From contig NZ_JAGETY010000003.1 in the NCBI RefSeq assembly GCF_017571525.1, positions 365,397 to 429,396 on the forward strand: a stretch of DNA of 64,000 nucleotides, given 5' to 3'. The stretch comes from Hymenobacter sp. BT559 (GTDB lineage Bacteria > Bacteroidota > Bacteroidia > Cytophagales > Hymenobacteraceae). Shown one piece after another: positions 55,084 through 63,938 of this stretch. Within the stretch, counting starts at the first letter, position 1. Each line of letters starts with the position of its first letter. The position numbers and the translations under genes were made by a program. The notes beneath the pieces are model-generated. The model worked only from the letters and a program-made list of their open reading frames with translations. It ran no database searches and was not told the DNA's origin.

Positions 55084-56343
55084 ATGCGTATTTCCCGGCT
55101 AGCCGACCAGCTGAGCGGCTCCGAAATTATCCGAATCGGCAACGCCGTGAGCGAGCAGATTCGCCAGGGCGCCACCATCTGTAACCTCACCATTGGTGAC
55201 TTCGACCCCAAGCTGTTTCCCATTCCGGAGGAGCTGCGCAAGGGCGTAATGGCGGCCTACGAGGCCGGCCAAACCAACTACCCACCGGCAGCCGGCACCG
55301 CCGACCTACGCCAGGCTGCGGCCGACTTTCTGCAAAAGCGCCTGGGCCTGAGCTACTCACCCAATGATGAGCTGCTGGTGGCCGGCGGCTCGCGCCCGCT
55401 TATCTACAGCGCCTACCTGGCGCTGGTAGACCCCGGCGACCGCGTGGTGTACCCGGTGCCGTCGTGGAACAACAACCACTACTGCCACCTCTCGGGGGCT
55501 AGCCAGGTGATGGTGCCCACCCAGCCCGAAAACGACTTCATGCCCACCGCCGCCGAGCTGGCGCCGCACCTGGAGGGCGCTACGCTGCTAGCCCTGTGCT
55601 CGCCGCTCAACCCCACCGGCACGGTGTTTTCCAAGGAAGTGCTGGAAGAAATCTGCGACCTTGTGCTGGCCGAAAACAAGCGTCGCGGCCCTGATGAGAA
55701 GCCGCTGTACATCCTCTATGACCAGATTTACTGGCTCCTGACCTTCGGCCAGACCCAGCACTTCGACCCGGTGAGCCTGCGCCCCGAGCTGCGCGACTAC
55801 GTGGTGTACATCGACGGTATCTCGAAGTGCTTTGCTGCCACCGGCGTGCGCGTGGGCTATTCGTTTGGGCCTAAGCTGGTGATTGACAAGATGAAATCGC
55901 TGCTGGGGCACATCGGTGCCTGGGCGCCCAAGGCCGAGCAGGTGGCCACCGCCGCCGTGCTGCCCCAGACCGACGTGGTAGACGACTACCTCAGCGACCT
56001 GAAGGACGGCCTGCAAGCCAGCCTGGAGGCTGCTTACCAGGGCCTGAAAGACCTGCGCAGCCAGGGCTACCCAGTGGATGCCATTACGCCAGCCGGCGCC
56101 ATTTACCTCACTGCCCAGGTCGATATCATTGGCCGCACCACGGCTAGCGGCACGTTACTGGCCAGCACCAAGGAAATCACCGACTATTTGCTCACGGAGG
56201 CGCAGCTGGCGGTAGTGCCATTCAGCGCCTTCGGTGCCTCGGCCGCCGAGCCGTGGTTCCGCCTGTCGGTGGGCGCCGAGTCGAAAGACTCTATTCTGGC
56301 CGCGCTACCGCGCCTGCAAGCCGCACTAGACAAGCTGAAATAG
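55084..56343 (+). CDS. Class I/II pyridoxal-phosphate aminotransferase
   Basis: A 419-residue fold-type I aminotransferase. Seen: NLTIGDFDPKLFPIPEELRK, TNYPPAAGTADLRQAAADFL, the cofactor contact VAGGSRPLIYSAYLALVDPG, LCSPLNPTGTVFSKEVLEEI, the Asp-Tyr part YILYDQIYWLLTF, and the Schiff-base lysine in YIDGISKCFAATGVRVGYSF, with the substrate Arg near WFRLSVGAE. Substrate is not clear; aspartate or aromatic acids are usual. Its TAG stop is the first triplet of a TAGCGCG hairpin (56341-56366). Confidence 0.92.
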   Translation: MRISRLADQLSGSEIIRIGNAVSEQIRQGATICNLTIGDFDPKLFPIPEELRKGVMAAYEAGQTNYPPAAGTADLRQAAADFLQKRLGLSYSPNDELLVAGGSRPLIYSAYLALVDPGDRVVYPVPSWNNNHYCHLSGASQVMVPTQPENDFMPTAAELAPHLEGATLLALCSPLNPTGTVFSKEVLEEICDLVLAENKRRGPDEKPLYILYDQIYWLLTFGQTQHFDPVSLRPELRDYVVYIDGISKCFAATGVRVGYSFGPKLVIDKMKSLLGHIGAWAPKAEQVATAAVLPQTDVVDDYLSDLKDGLQASLEAAYQGLKDLRSQGYPVDAITPAGAIYLTAQVDIIGRTTASGTLLASTKEITDYLLTEAQLAVVPFSAFGASAAEPWFRLSVGAESKDSILAALPRLQAALDKLK

Positions 56344-56366
56344 CGCGAAGCTTTTGCTTCACGCTA
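56341..56366. repeat. Small inverted repeat starting at a stop codon
   Basis: TAGCGCGAAGC (56341-56351) and GCTTCACGCTA (56356-56366) pair at 10 of 11 positions around TTTT. The layout (TAGCGCG, stem, TTTT loop) is like one arm of the repeats at 34053 and 36797. It lies just before a true terminator. Confidence 0.6.
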
Positions 56367-56376
56367 CCATCTGCCC

Positions 56377-56414
56377 AAAAAAAGGGCGCGTCGTTTTTAC
56401 GACGCGCCCTTTTT
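56377..56414. terminator. Bidirectional terminator between aminotransferase and GH3 genes
   Basis: AAAAAGGGCGCGTCG (56379-56393) and CGACGCGCCCTTTTT (56400-56414) are exact complements with a 6-base loop, A run left and T run right. Confidence 0.92.
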
Positions 56415-56429
56415 GGTTTAAGAATACTA

Positions 56430-58724
56430 TTACAGCGTTACGCTGCTCGTCTGGCGGATATCGCGTGAGGAGCTGCCTACCAGCAGGTCGAACTTACCGG
56501 GGGCTAGCACCCAGGCCTTCTTGCCTTCGTCATAATACTTGAACGACTCGGCGGGTAGTGCTAGGGTTATGGTTTTGGTTTCGCCGGGCTTAAGGAAGAC
56601 CTTTTCAAAGGCCTTCAGCTCTTTCTCGGGGCGCTTCACGGCCGTTTGGCCGGGCTTCACATACAGCTGTACTACCTCGGCCCCGGCCACCGGGCCGGAA
56701 TTGGTGACGGTGAGCTTCACGCTGGCGCTCTGCTGGCCGGGCGTCACGGTGAGGGCGCCATACTGGAAGGTGGTGTAGCTCAGGCCGTGGCCGAAGGCAA
56801 ACTGCGGCGCTACTTTGTAGGTGTCGAAGTAGCGGTACCCCACGTAGATATCGTCTTTGTAAGTCTGTTTGAGCGGGTTGCCGGGCGTGCTAGGGTACTC
56901 GCCCAGCTTCATAGCGGGCGAGTCTTCCAGCTTCACGGGGAACGTGAAGGGCAGCTTGCCCGAGGGATTCACGTCGCCAAACAAGATGTGCGCCAGCGCA
57001 TTGCCGCCCTCCATCCCCGGATACCACGCCTCCACAATACTCTTGGCCTGCCCGGCCCAGGCCGACACGTCGATGGGCCCGCCACCGAGCAGCACCACGG
57101 CCGTGCGCGGGTTGGCGGCCACTACGGCCTGCACTAGCTCGTCCTGGCCGAAGGGCATGTTCATGTCGGGCTTGTCGACACCTTCAGCGTCGTAGGCGTT
57201 GTCGCTCCACTTGCTATAGTCGTAGCCGTGGATGGAGCCACCCACATAAATCACCACATCGGCAGCCTTGGCGGCGGCCACCGCCTGTTGCATGAGCTGC
57301 GGGTCAGCTTTTTGCCCCCTAGCGATGGTGTAGCCGGGCGAATAGGTCACATTTACCTGGCTACCCAGCTCGTTCTTAATGCCCTGCAGGGCAGAAATCT
57401 CGTATTTGGCCTTGATTTGGCCGCTGCCGCCACCCATCGAGTTCATGCGCTCGGCATTGGCGCCGATGATGGCCACCGTCTTTACCGACTTCTTGAAAGG
57501 CAATAGATTACCCTCATTTTTTAGCAGCACGATGCCTTCCTCGGCTACCTTAAGAGCGGTGGCCTGGTGCTCTTTGGTGTTGTAGGCGCCGGGCTGGCGC
57601 TTGGCGGGGCCTAGCTGGTGGGTGGCGTACATCACCCGCAAGATGCGGCGCACCTTGTCGTCGAGCACTGGCAGCAGCGTGGGGTCTTTTTTGATGGCCT
57701 CCAGGGCGGGGTCGGCCAGGAAAAAGCGGTCGTAGTAGCTGCGAACGGGCTTGGCGGCTGCCGTGCTGGCTGAAGCCGTCGCCTGGCTCTGGTCGACGCT
57801 GCTATACATCAATGACAGGTCGGTACCCATTTCGAGGTCGGTACCATTACGTAAGGCTTCCTGGGTATCGTGCACCGAGCCCCAGTCACTCATTACCAAT
57901 CCTTTGAAGCCCCACTCGCCCTTCAAAATGGTATTCATCAGATAGGCATTCTCGGTAGCGTAGGTGCCCCGAAACTTATTGTAGGAGCCCATGAGCGAGT
58001 ACACGCCGCCCTGCTGCACGGCGGCCTTGAAGCCAGGCAGGTAGATTTCGCGCAGCGCCCGCTCGCTCATATCCACGTCGATGTCGTTGCGATGCTCCTC
58101 CTGGTTGTTGGCCGCGTAGTGCTTCACGCAGGCCGACACGCCCTGGCTTTGCACGCCCTGGATGTAGCCCACCACCATCTTTGACACTAAAAACGGGTCT
58201 TCGCTGAGGTACTCGAAGTTGCGGCCATTGAGAGGTGCCCGCACGATGTTAATGCCGGGACCGAGGATAATGTCCTTGCCGCGCGCATTAGCCTCGCTGC
58301 CCAGCACGGTGCCGTAGGCGTGGCCGAGCGCGGGGTTCCAAGTCGCGGCCAGGGTGTTGTTGGTAGGCAGGTACGTGCCGGCGTCGTTGGCGCCCACCGG
58401 CGGCTTCCAGTTGCGGCCCTGTTCGGGGCGCACGCCGTGCGGGCCATCGGAAGTCATGATTTCCGGAATGCCCAGGCGCGGCACGCCCCCAGCCGCAAAG
58501 GCCGAGTTGGCGTGAATCATGTGCACTTTCTCTTCCAGCGTCAGCTTGGCGAGCAGCGCGGTGATTTCGGCTTCGTGGCTGAGCAGCGCCTGCTGGGCGT
58601 TGGGGCTGGCTGAGGAAGCGACGCGCGTGCTAGGCTTAGGTTTTTGCGCCTGCGCGGCGCCGGTTGTGGCACAGAAGAGCGCCGCCGCGAGTAGCGCTTG
58701 AGCGCGAATGGCTAGGGGTTGCAT
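56430..58724 (-). CDS. Glycoside hydrolase family 3 beta-glucosidase-like protein (1)
   Basis: A 764-residue exported glycosidase, signal MQPLAIRAQALLAAALFCAT to GAAQA from ATG 58724. The barrel domain has IPEIMTSDGPHGVRPE, ILGPGINIVRAPLNGRNFEY, KHYAANNQEEHRNDIDVDMS and the nucleophile Asp280 in GLVMSDWGSVHDT. The alpha/beta sandwich (about 420-620) contains VAIIGANAERMNSMGGGSGQ and the acid/base region, and the last 120 residues are a fibronectin III-like domain (SVKLTVTNSGPVAGAEVVQL). It would cut beta-linked glucosides or xylosides in the periplasm. TACCTTTT at 58751-58758 (minus strand) is a possible promoter. Confidence 0.93.
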   Translation of the reverse strand: MQPLAIRAQALLAAALFCATTGAAQAQKPKPSTRVASSASPNAQQALLSHEAEITALLAKLTLEEKVHMIHANSAFAAGGVPRLGIPEIMTSDGPHGVRPEQGRNWKPPVGANDAGTYLPTNNTLAATWNPALGHAYGTVLGSEANARGKDIILGPGINIVRAPLNGRNFEYLSEDPFLVSKMVVGYIQGVQSQGVSACVKHYAANNQEEHRNDIDVDMSERALREIYLPGFKAAVQQGGVYSLMGSYNKFRGTYATENAYLMNTILKGEWGFKGLVMSDWGSVHDTQEALRNGTDLEMGTDLSLMYSSVDQSQATASASTAAAKPVRSYYDRFFLADPALEAIKKDPTLLPVLDDKVRRILRVMYATHQLGPAKRQPGAYNTKEHQATALKVAEEGIVLLKNEGNLLPFKKSVKTVAIIGANAERMNSMGGGSGQIKAKYEISALQGIKNELGSQVNVTYSPGYTIARGQKADPQLMQQAVAAAKAADVVIYVGGSIHGYDYSKWSDNAYDAEGVDKPDMNMPFGQDELVQAVVAANPRTAVVLLGGGPIDVSAWAGQAKSIVEAWYPGMEGGNALAHILFGDVNPSGKLPFTFPVKLEDSPAMKLGEYPSTPGNPLKQTYKDDIYVGYRYFDTYKVAPQFAFGHGLSYTTFQYGALTVTPGQQSASVKLTVTNSGPVAGAEVVQLYVKPGQTAVKRPEKELKAFEKVFLKPGETKTITLALPAESFKYYDEGKKAWVLAPGKFDLLVGSSSRDIRQTSSVTL

Positions 58725-59040
58725 GCAACAAGGCAAGAAAACAGGGTGGGAAAAGGTAGTTTAGCCGCGGCCGCGACCGCCGGCGGCCGAAGTTATGACC
58801 TGGCCGGTGAGCGCGCCCGCTATCTCAGGTTTAGGAGGGCGCGCCTAGCCTAGTTCAGCGGTTTCAACTCACTTCTCTACCCGGCAAATGCGGCTATGTA
58901 AGCTGGATAGTGTCATTAAAATGGTGTACTATTGCCCAGGCCGACCGGCGCAACTACTCATTCTATGCTTGTCGGCCAAGCATTTTCGCAGCGGCGCGCC
59001 GCCCTGGTCTTTCTTGCTTTCTCACCATCTTTTCCGTCTT
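58725..59040. other. 316-base divergent intergenic region between the two GH3 genes
   Basis: No gene is evident. A candidate minus-strand -7 element (TACCTTTT, 58758-58751) faces the first GH3 gene and a weak plus-strand TACTATTG (58927-58934) faces the second. The plus strand is open from 58888 in frame with the second gene, but that stretch encodes no signal peptide and looks unlike any GH3 N terminus. No repeat or operator is obvious. Confidence 0.4.
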
Positions 59041-61449
59041 ATGCCCACCCAGTACCCTCGGTTTTTGCGGCTCAGCCCTGCTGCTCCCCCCGCCCTACGC
59101 CTACTCGCCCTGGCCGCCCTGCTTGCAGCAGCCAGCCCGGCCCGCGCCCAAACGGCCGCTAGCCCGCCTCAACTCGGCAAAGCCAGCCTTAAGGAGATTC
59201 TGGCCGCCCTCACCACGGAAGAAAAGGTGAAGCTGGTGGTTGGGATGGGTTTTTACCCGTCGGGTTTCCCGGCCGGAATGTTGCCGCCCGGTGACCCGGG
59301 CGACCGCGAGGTGCCCGAAAAAGTACCCGGCGCCGCGGGCCGCACCCACGCCATTGCGCGGCTAGGCATTCCCTCGCTCACGCTTTCGGATGGCCCGGCA
59401 GGCGTGCGCATCGACGCTATTCGGGGCAAGGACAGCACGAAAACGTATTATGCCACGGCTTTTCCGGTAGCCACACTGCTCGCCTCTAGCTGGGATACGA
59501 CGCTGGTGCGCCGCGTGGGCGGGGCCTTCGGTAGTGAGGTGCGTGACTTTGGCATCGACGTGCTGCTGGCGCCCGGCATGAATATTCACCGCAACCCGCT
59601 AGGGGGGCGCAACTTTGAGTACTACTCCGAAGACCCGGTGGTGGCGGGCAGCATGGCGGCGGCTTTCGTCAATGGCGTAGAAGGCAACGGCGTGGGCACT
59701 AGTATTAAACACTTTGCGCTTAACAACCAAGAGTTTAACCGTATGCAGCTCAACTCGCACATCAATGAGCGGGCGCTGCGCGAAATCTACCTGAAGGGCT
59801 TTCAGCTGGCCGTGCGCAAGTCGCAGCCCTGGACGGTGATGTCGTCATACAATAAGATAAACGGCACCTACACCTCCGAAAGCCACGACCTTCTCACCAC
59901 GCTGCTGCGCCAGGAATGGGGGTTTAAGGGGCTGGTAATGACCGACTGGTACGGTGGCCACGACGCGGCGGCCCAGCTCAAGGCCGGCAACGACCTGCTC
60001 GAGCCCGGCACCCATGCCCAGACGGAGGCCATTCTGGCGGCGCTCAAAAGCGGCCAGCTCACCCCCGCCCAGCTCGACGTGAACGTGACCCGCGTGCTGG
60101 AGCTGGTGCTAAAATCGCCCACCTTCAAGGGCTATAAATACAGCAGCCAGCCGGCCTTGAAGGCCAACGCGGCCGTGGCCCGCCAGGCCGCCGCCGAAAG
60201 CATGGTGCTGCTGCGCAACGAGGCCGGCACGCTACCCATAGCGGCCGGCCACCAGGTGGCGCTGTTTGGCAATACGTCTTACAACCTCATTGCAGGCGGC
60301 ACGGGCAGCGGCGACGTAAACCGCGCCTATACCATCTCGCTGGCCCAGGGCCTGAGCGCGGCCGGATACACGGTAGCCTCAGCCCCTAGCCAGGCCTACG
60401 CCCAATACCTACAATCCGAAAAGGCCAAGCTACCGAAAAAGCGGAGCTTTTTTGAGCCGCTGCCCGTCATCGCCGAAATGATGCCGGACGCAGCCATGCT
60501 CGCGCAGCAGGCCCAAACGACCGATGTGGCTATTATTACCCTGGGCCGCAGCGCCGGAGAGGGCGGCGACCGCAAAGTGACCGACGATTTTGACCTCACG
60601 AGCGCCGAGCAGGCCCTTATCAAGCAGGTGGCGGCAGCCTTTCACGGGAAAGGCAAGAAGGTGGTAGTCGTCCTCAATACCGGCGGGGTGATGGAGGTGG
60701 CCAGCTGGCGCAGTCAGGCCGATGCCATTCTGCTAGGGTGGCAGCCAGGCCAGGAAGGCGGCCACGCGCTAGCCGATGTGCTGAGCGGCCAGGTAGCGCC
60801 CTCGGGCAAGCTGGCCACTACGTTTCCGGTGGCGTACACTGACGTGCCCTACGCCACCGAGTTTCCGGGCAAGGAGCTGGCCAGCCCCGGCGGGGCGGGC
60901 GGTGGCCTAATGGGTAAGCCGTCGGAAAACGCTTATAATGAAGGTATTTATGTGGGCTACCGCTACTACACTACCTTTAAGGTGAAGCCGGCCTATGAGT
61001 TTGGCTACGGCCTGGGCTACACCACGTTCGCCTACGGCAAGCTGCAGCTGAGCGCGCCTTCGCTCACAGGCAAAATCACGGCTAGCCTCAAGGTCACCAA
61101 CAGTGGCCGGGTAGCGGGCAAGGAAGTAGTGCAGCTCTACGTGCACGCGCCCAAAGGTGCCCTAGCCAAGCCCGAGAGCGAGCTGCGGGCTTTTGCCAAA
61201 ACGAACCTGCTAGCCCCCGGCCAGTCGCAAACCCTCACTTTCACCCTCACGGCCGCCGACCTGGCATCATATAACACCGCTGCCGAGGCCTGGCAAACCG
61301 ACGCGGGCACCTACACGGCCCGCGCCGGGGCGTCGTCGCTCGACATTCGCCAGTCGGCTACCTTCACCGTGCCCAAGCTGGTGGTAGTGCAGAAAAGCTA
61401 TAAGCTGCTAGCCCCACAGCAGGTAGTTAAGGAGCTCATTGTGAAGTAG
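59041..61449 (+). CDS. Glycoside hydrolase family 3 protein (2)
   Basis: An 802-residue exported GH3 enzyme. ATG at 59041 is chosen because it yields an Arg/Leu/Ala signal peptide (LRLLALAALLAAASPARAQ). Barrel motifs: IPSLTLSDGPAGVRID, LLAPGMNIHRNPLGGRNFEY, SIKHFALNNQEFNRMQLNSH and nucleophile Asp302 in GLVMTDWYGGHDA. The sandwich domain has VALFGNTSYNLIAGGTGSGD; a C-terminal fibronectin III-like domain (ASLKVTNSGRVAGKEVVQLY) follows. It is divergent from the other GH3 gene but not a close copy: insertions near residue 90 and 480 differ. It may attack a different beta-glycoside. Confidence 0.92.
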   Translation: MPTQYPRFLRLSPAAPPALRLLALAALLAAASPARAQTAASPPQLGKASLKEILAALTTEEKVKLVVGMGFYPSGFPAGMLPPGDPGDREVPEKVPGAAGRTHAIARLGIPSLTLSDGPAGVRIDAIRGKDSTKTYYATAFPVATLLASSWDTTLVRRVGGAFGSEVRDFGIDVLLAPGMNIHRNPLGGRNFEYYSEDPVVAGSMAAAFVNGVEGNGVGTSIKHFALNNQEFNRMQLNSHINERALREIYLKGFQLAVRKSQPWTVMSSYNKINGTYTSESHDLLTTLLRQEWGFKGLVMTDWYGGHDAAAQLKAGNDLLEPGTHAQTEAILAALKSGQLTPAQLDVNVTRVLELVLKSPTFKGYKYSSQPALKANAAVARQAAAESMVLLRNEAGTLPIAAGHQVALFGNTSYNLIAGGTGSGDVNRAYTISLAQGLSAAGYTVASAPSQAYAQYLQSEKAKLPKKRSFFEPLPVIAEMMPDAAMLAQQAQTTDVAIITLGRSAGEGGDRKVTDDFDLTSAEQALIKQVAAAFHGKGKKVVVVLNTGGVMEVASWRSQADAILLGWQPGQEGGHALADVLSGQVAPSGKLATTFPVAYTDVPYATEFPGKELASPGGAGGGLMGKPSENAYNEGIYVGYRYYTTFKVKPAYEFGYGLGYTTFAYGKLQLSAPSLTGKITASLKVTNSGRVAGKEVVQLYVHAPKGALAKPESELRAFAKTNLLAPGQSQTLTFTLTAADLASYNTAAEAWQTDAGTYTARAGASSLDIRQSATFTVPKLVVVQKSYKLLAPQQVVKELIVK

Positions 61450-61467
61450 TTTTCTTTGTCATTGAGC

Positions 61468-61518
61468 AAAAAGAAGCGTGCCAGGCTGCATTGTATGCAG
61501 CCTGGCACGCTTCTTTTT
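61468..61518. terminator. Bidirectional terminator between GH3 (2) and the SDR gene
   Basis: Perfect 23-base arms 61468-61490 and 61496-61518, 5-base loop, A5 on the left and T5 on the right; the stem centre is GCGTGCCAGGCTGC. Confidence 0.92.
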
Positions 61519-61541
61519 AAGATGCTGCTAGCCTGGCTAGC

Positions 61542-62612
61542 TTAGTTGTCGGTTACCGGCACGCGGGGCTCGTGCGCGCCCGAGTCGAAAGGCACGCCGG
61601 CATCCTTGAGCGGGGCTTTGGTGCCCAGCACTAGGGCAATGGTGGCGGCCAGGCTGGTGGCGGCCACCACGCCGGCCACTACCGGGTGCAGGCGGGCGCG
61701 GGTGTAGAGGCTGGTTTTCATTACGTGGCCGGGGTTGTGGCCGTGCACCTTGGCGTGGGGGCCATTGGGGCGGTGCAGCGAGCCGGCCGGGTCTACGGCG
61801 CGGGTGCCTTGCTGCTTTTGCTGGGCCACGCCGGTTTTGGCTTCCACCCAGTCCATTACGCCGGGCACGTACTTATTTACGCTGCTCATCACCTTGCCGC
61901 CACCGCCCACAAATACATCGCGCATGGGATTCACGGCAGCGTGCAGAATGGCGTTGGCTACTTCTTCCGGCGCATACACGGGCTGGGGCAGCTTGGGCTT
62001 CTCGCTGAGGTAGTTGCGGGCGTGCTCGGGGAAGGGCGTGTTGATAGCGGCCGGCTTGATAAGCGTTACCGACACGGGGGCTTTCTCATCGGCCAGCTCG
62101 ATGCGCAGGGCATCGGTAAAGCCTTTGACGGCGTGCTTGCTCGATGCGTACATGCCCTGGATGGGCACCGACACATCGCTCACCACGCTGCCCAGGTTGA
62201 TGAGCGCGCCACCGTGGCGCTTGAGGTGCTTGATGGCTTCAAGCGAGCCATTCACGATGCCCCAGAAGTTGGTGTCGTAGAGACGCTTAAAGTCTTCGAG
62301 GTTGCCCTGTTCGAGCTTGCCCCACATGCCCACGCCGGCATTATTAACCCAGGTATCGAAGCCCCCGAAATTGGCGCGGGCGGCCTCGGCCACGCGGCGC
62401 ACGGCGGTGGGGTCGGCCACGTCGGCAGCAACGGTGGCTACGTGGCCCCCTAGCTGGCGGGCCACGGTGTCGAGGTCGGGCTGCGAGCGGGCCACGAGCA
62501 CGAGGCGGGCGCCGGCTTTGGCAGCAGCCTTAGCGGTGGCTAGCCCGATGCCGCTGGTGGCACCGGTAATGACAATAACTTGCTGGTCGAGCGGTTTGAG
62601 TTTGACAGACAT
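61542..62612 (-). CDS. SDR-family oxidoreductase with C-terminal membrane segment
   Basis: A 356-residue classical short-chain dehydrogenase followed by an extension. Seen: cofactor motif VIVITGATSGIGLATAKAAA, VLVARSQPDL, DVADPTA, NNAGVGMWGKLEQGNLED, the Ser in INLGSVVSDVSVP and the active site YASSKHAVKGF. From about residue 300 the protein goes beyond the usual SDR length, with a His/Pro-rich linker (LHRPNGPHAKVHGHNPGHVM) and one hydrophobic segment HPVVAGVVAATSLAATIALV. This would tie it to the inner membrane. Substrate unknown. It ends next to the terminator 61468-61518. Confidence 0.9.
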   Translation of the reverse strand: MSVKLKPLDQQVIVITGATSGIGLATAKAAAKAGARLVLVARSQPDLDTVARQLGGHVATVAADVADPTAVRRVAEAARANFGGFDTWVNNAGVGMWGKLEQGNLEDFKRLYDTNFWGIVNGSLEAIKHLKRHGGALINLGSVVSDVSVPIQGMYASSKHAVKGFTDALRIELADEKAPVSVTLIKPAAINTPFPEHARNYLSEKPKLPQPVYAPEEVANAILHAAVNPMRDVFVGGGGKVMSSVNKYVPGVMDWVEAKTGVAQQKQQGTRAVDPAGSLHRPNGPHAKVHGHNPGHVMKTSLYTRARLHPVVAGVVAATSLAATIALVLGTKAPLKDAGVPFDSGAHEPRVPVTDN

Positions 62613-62719
62613 TGGGGAGGAAGTGGAAAAGGATAGTTGGAATGGCGAAGCCAGGTATTCTCCTTACGGGCGGCGCGCCCAAATGGATAAGGCTGCAAGT
62701 GAGCCGCCGGGGCTAGCCC

Positions 62720-62727
62720 TACCTTTG
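62720..62727 (+). promoter_or_regulatory. dxr promoter (-7 element)
   Basis: TACCTTTG fits TAnnTTTG and lies 24 bases before the dxr ATG. It also supports the start at 62752 over a longer reading frame that begins inside the SDR gene. Confidence 0.55.
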
Positions 62728-62751
62728 GGCTTCTATTCCCAACCCTCGCTA

Positions 62752-63933
62752 ATGGCGGATTCTTTTTCTCAACAAGCTTCTCTTAAATCGCTGGCCCTGC
62801 TGGGCTCTACGGGCTCGATTGGCACGCAGGCCCTGGAAGTGGTGCGCGAGCAGCCGGGCCGCTTTCGGGTGGCGGTGCTCACGGCCGGGCGCCAGTGGCA
62901 ATTGCTCGTGGCCCAGGCCCAGGAGTTTCGGCCAGCCGCCGTGGTTATCGGCGACGAGTTTTACCAGGAAGTGAAGGCCGCCCTGGCCGGCCAGCCCGAA
63001 ACCCAGGTGCTGGCCGGTGCCGCGGCCCTGGCCGAAGTGGTGCAGCGCCCCGACGTAGACGTGGTGCTCACGGCCCTGGTCGGCTACGCGGGGCTGGTGC
63101 CTACGGTAGCCGCCATCCGCGCCGGCAAAGCCATTGCCCTGGCCAATAAAGAAACGCTGGTAGTAGCCGGCGAGCTGATAACCAAGCTGGTGCGCGAGCA
63201 CAACGTGCCACTGCTGCCCGTCGATTCGGAACACTCGGCCATTTTTCAGTGCCTGGCCGGCGAGGCCATGAACCCCATCGAAAAGGTCATTCTCACCGCT
63301 TCGGGCGGTCCTTTCCGCGGCAGAGGGCCTAGCGAGCTGGCCCACATTACCAAGGCCCAGGCGCTGAAACATCCCAACTGGACGATGGGCGCCAAAATCA
63401 CCATCGACTCGGCCACGCTCATGAACAAGGGCCTCGAAGTAATCGAGGCCAAGTGGCTGTTTGGGCTTGATAACGAGCAGATTGAAGCTGTGGTGCACCC
63501 CCAGAGCATCGTCCATTCGCTGGTGCAGTTTCAGGATGGCTCGCTGAAGGCGCAGCTAGGGCTGCCCGACATGAAGCTGCCCATTCAGTACGCGCTAGGC
63601 TACCCCGAGCGCCTGCGGAATGATTTCCGCCGGTTTTCGTTTCTCGACTACCCCACCCTCACCTTCGAGGCGCCCGACGCGGCCACTTTCCGCCACCTGC
63701 CGCTGGCCTACGCGGCCATGCAGCGCGGCGGCACGGCGGCCTGCGTGCTCAACGCCGCCAATGAGGTGGCCGTGGCGGCTTTCTTGCAGGATAAAGTCAG
63801 CTTTCTGGGTATGGCCGACGTGGTAGCCGAGAGCCTGGAAAGGGTGCCGTATCTTGCAGCCCCAACTCTGGCCGACTACGCCGCTACTGACGCAGAAGCG
63901 CGTCGCGTGGCGACCAAGTTGCTCGACAGTTAA
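62752..63933 (+). CDS. dxr: 1-deoxy-D-xylulose-5-phosphate reductoisomerase
   Basis: A 393-residue NADPH- and Mg/Mn-dependent enzyme that makes MEP, the second step of the non-mevalonate isoprenoid pathway. ATG at 62752 gives MADSFSQQASLKSLALLGST with the NADPH loop GSTGSIGTQALEVV. Other blocks: ALANKETLVVAGELI, the metal site LPVDSEHSAIFQCLAGE, ASGGPFRG, HPNWTMGAKITIDSATLMNK with GLEVIEAKWLFG, and VHPQSIVHSLVQFQDGSLKA. Length is normal. The repeat at 63939 begins just after the stop. Confidence 0.96.
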   Translation: MADSFSQQASLKSLALLGSTGSIGTQALEVVREQPGRFRVAVLTAGRQWQLLVAQAQEFRPAAVVIGDEFYQEVKAALAGQPETQVLAGAAALAEVVQRPDVDVVLTALVGYAGLVPTVAAIRAGKAIALANKETLVVAGELITKLVREHNVPLLPVDSEHSAIFQCLAGEAMNPIEKVILTASGGPFRGRGPSELAHITKAQALKHPNWTMGAKITIDSATLMNKGLEVIEAKWLFGLDNEQIEAVVHPQSIVHSLVQFQDGSLKAQLGLPDMKLPIQYALGYPERLRNDFRRFSFLDYPTLTFEAPDAATFRHLPLAYAAMQRGGTAACVLNAANEVAVAAFLQDKVSFLGMADVVAESLERVPYLAAPTLADYAATDAEARRVATKLLDS

Positions 63934-63938
63934 GTCGT

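Noticed and set aside
56430..61449. Recent duplication of a GH3 gene
   Set aside because: The two proteins share only family motifs; lengths, loops and signal peptides differ too much for a recent copy.
62302..62751. 150-codon N-terminal extension of dxr
   Set aside because: It would overlap the SDR gene on the other strand, and the promoter TACCTTTG at 62720 and the NADPH motif position both support the start at 62752.
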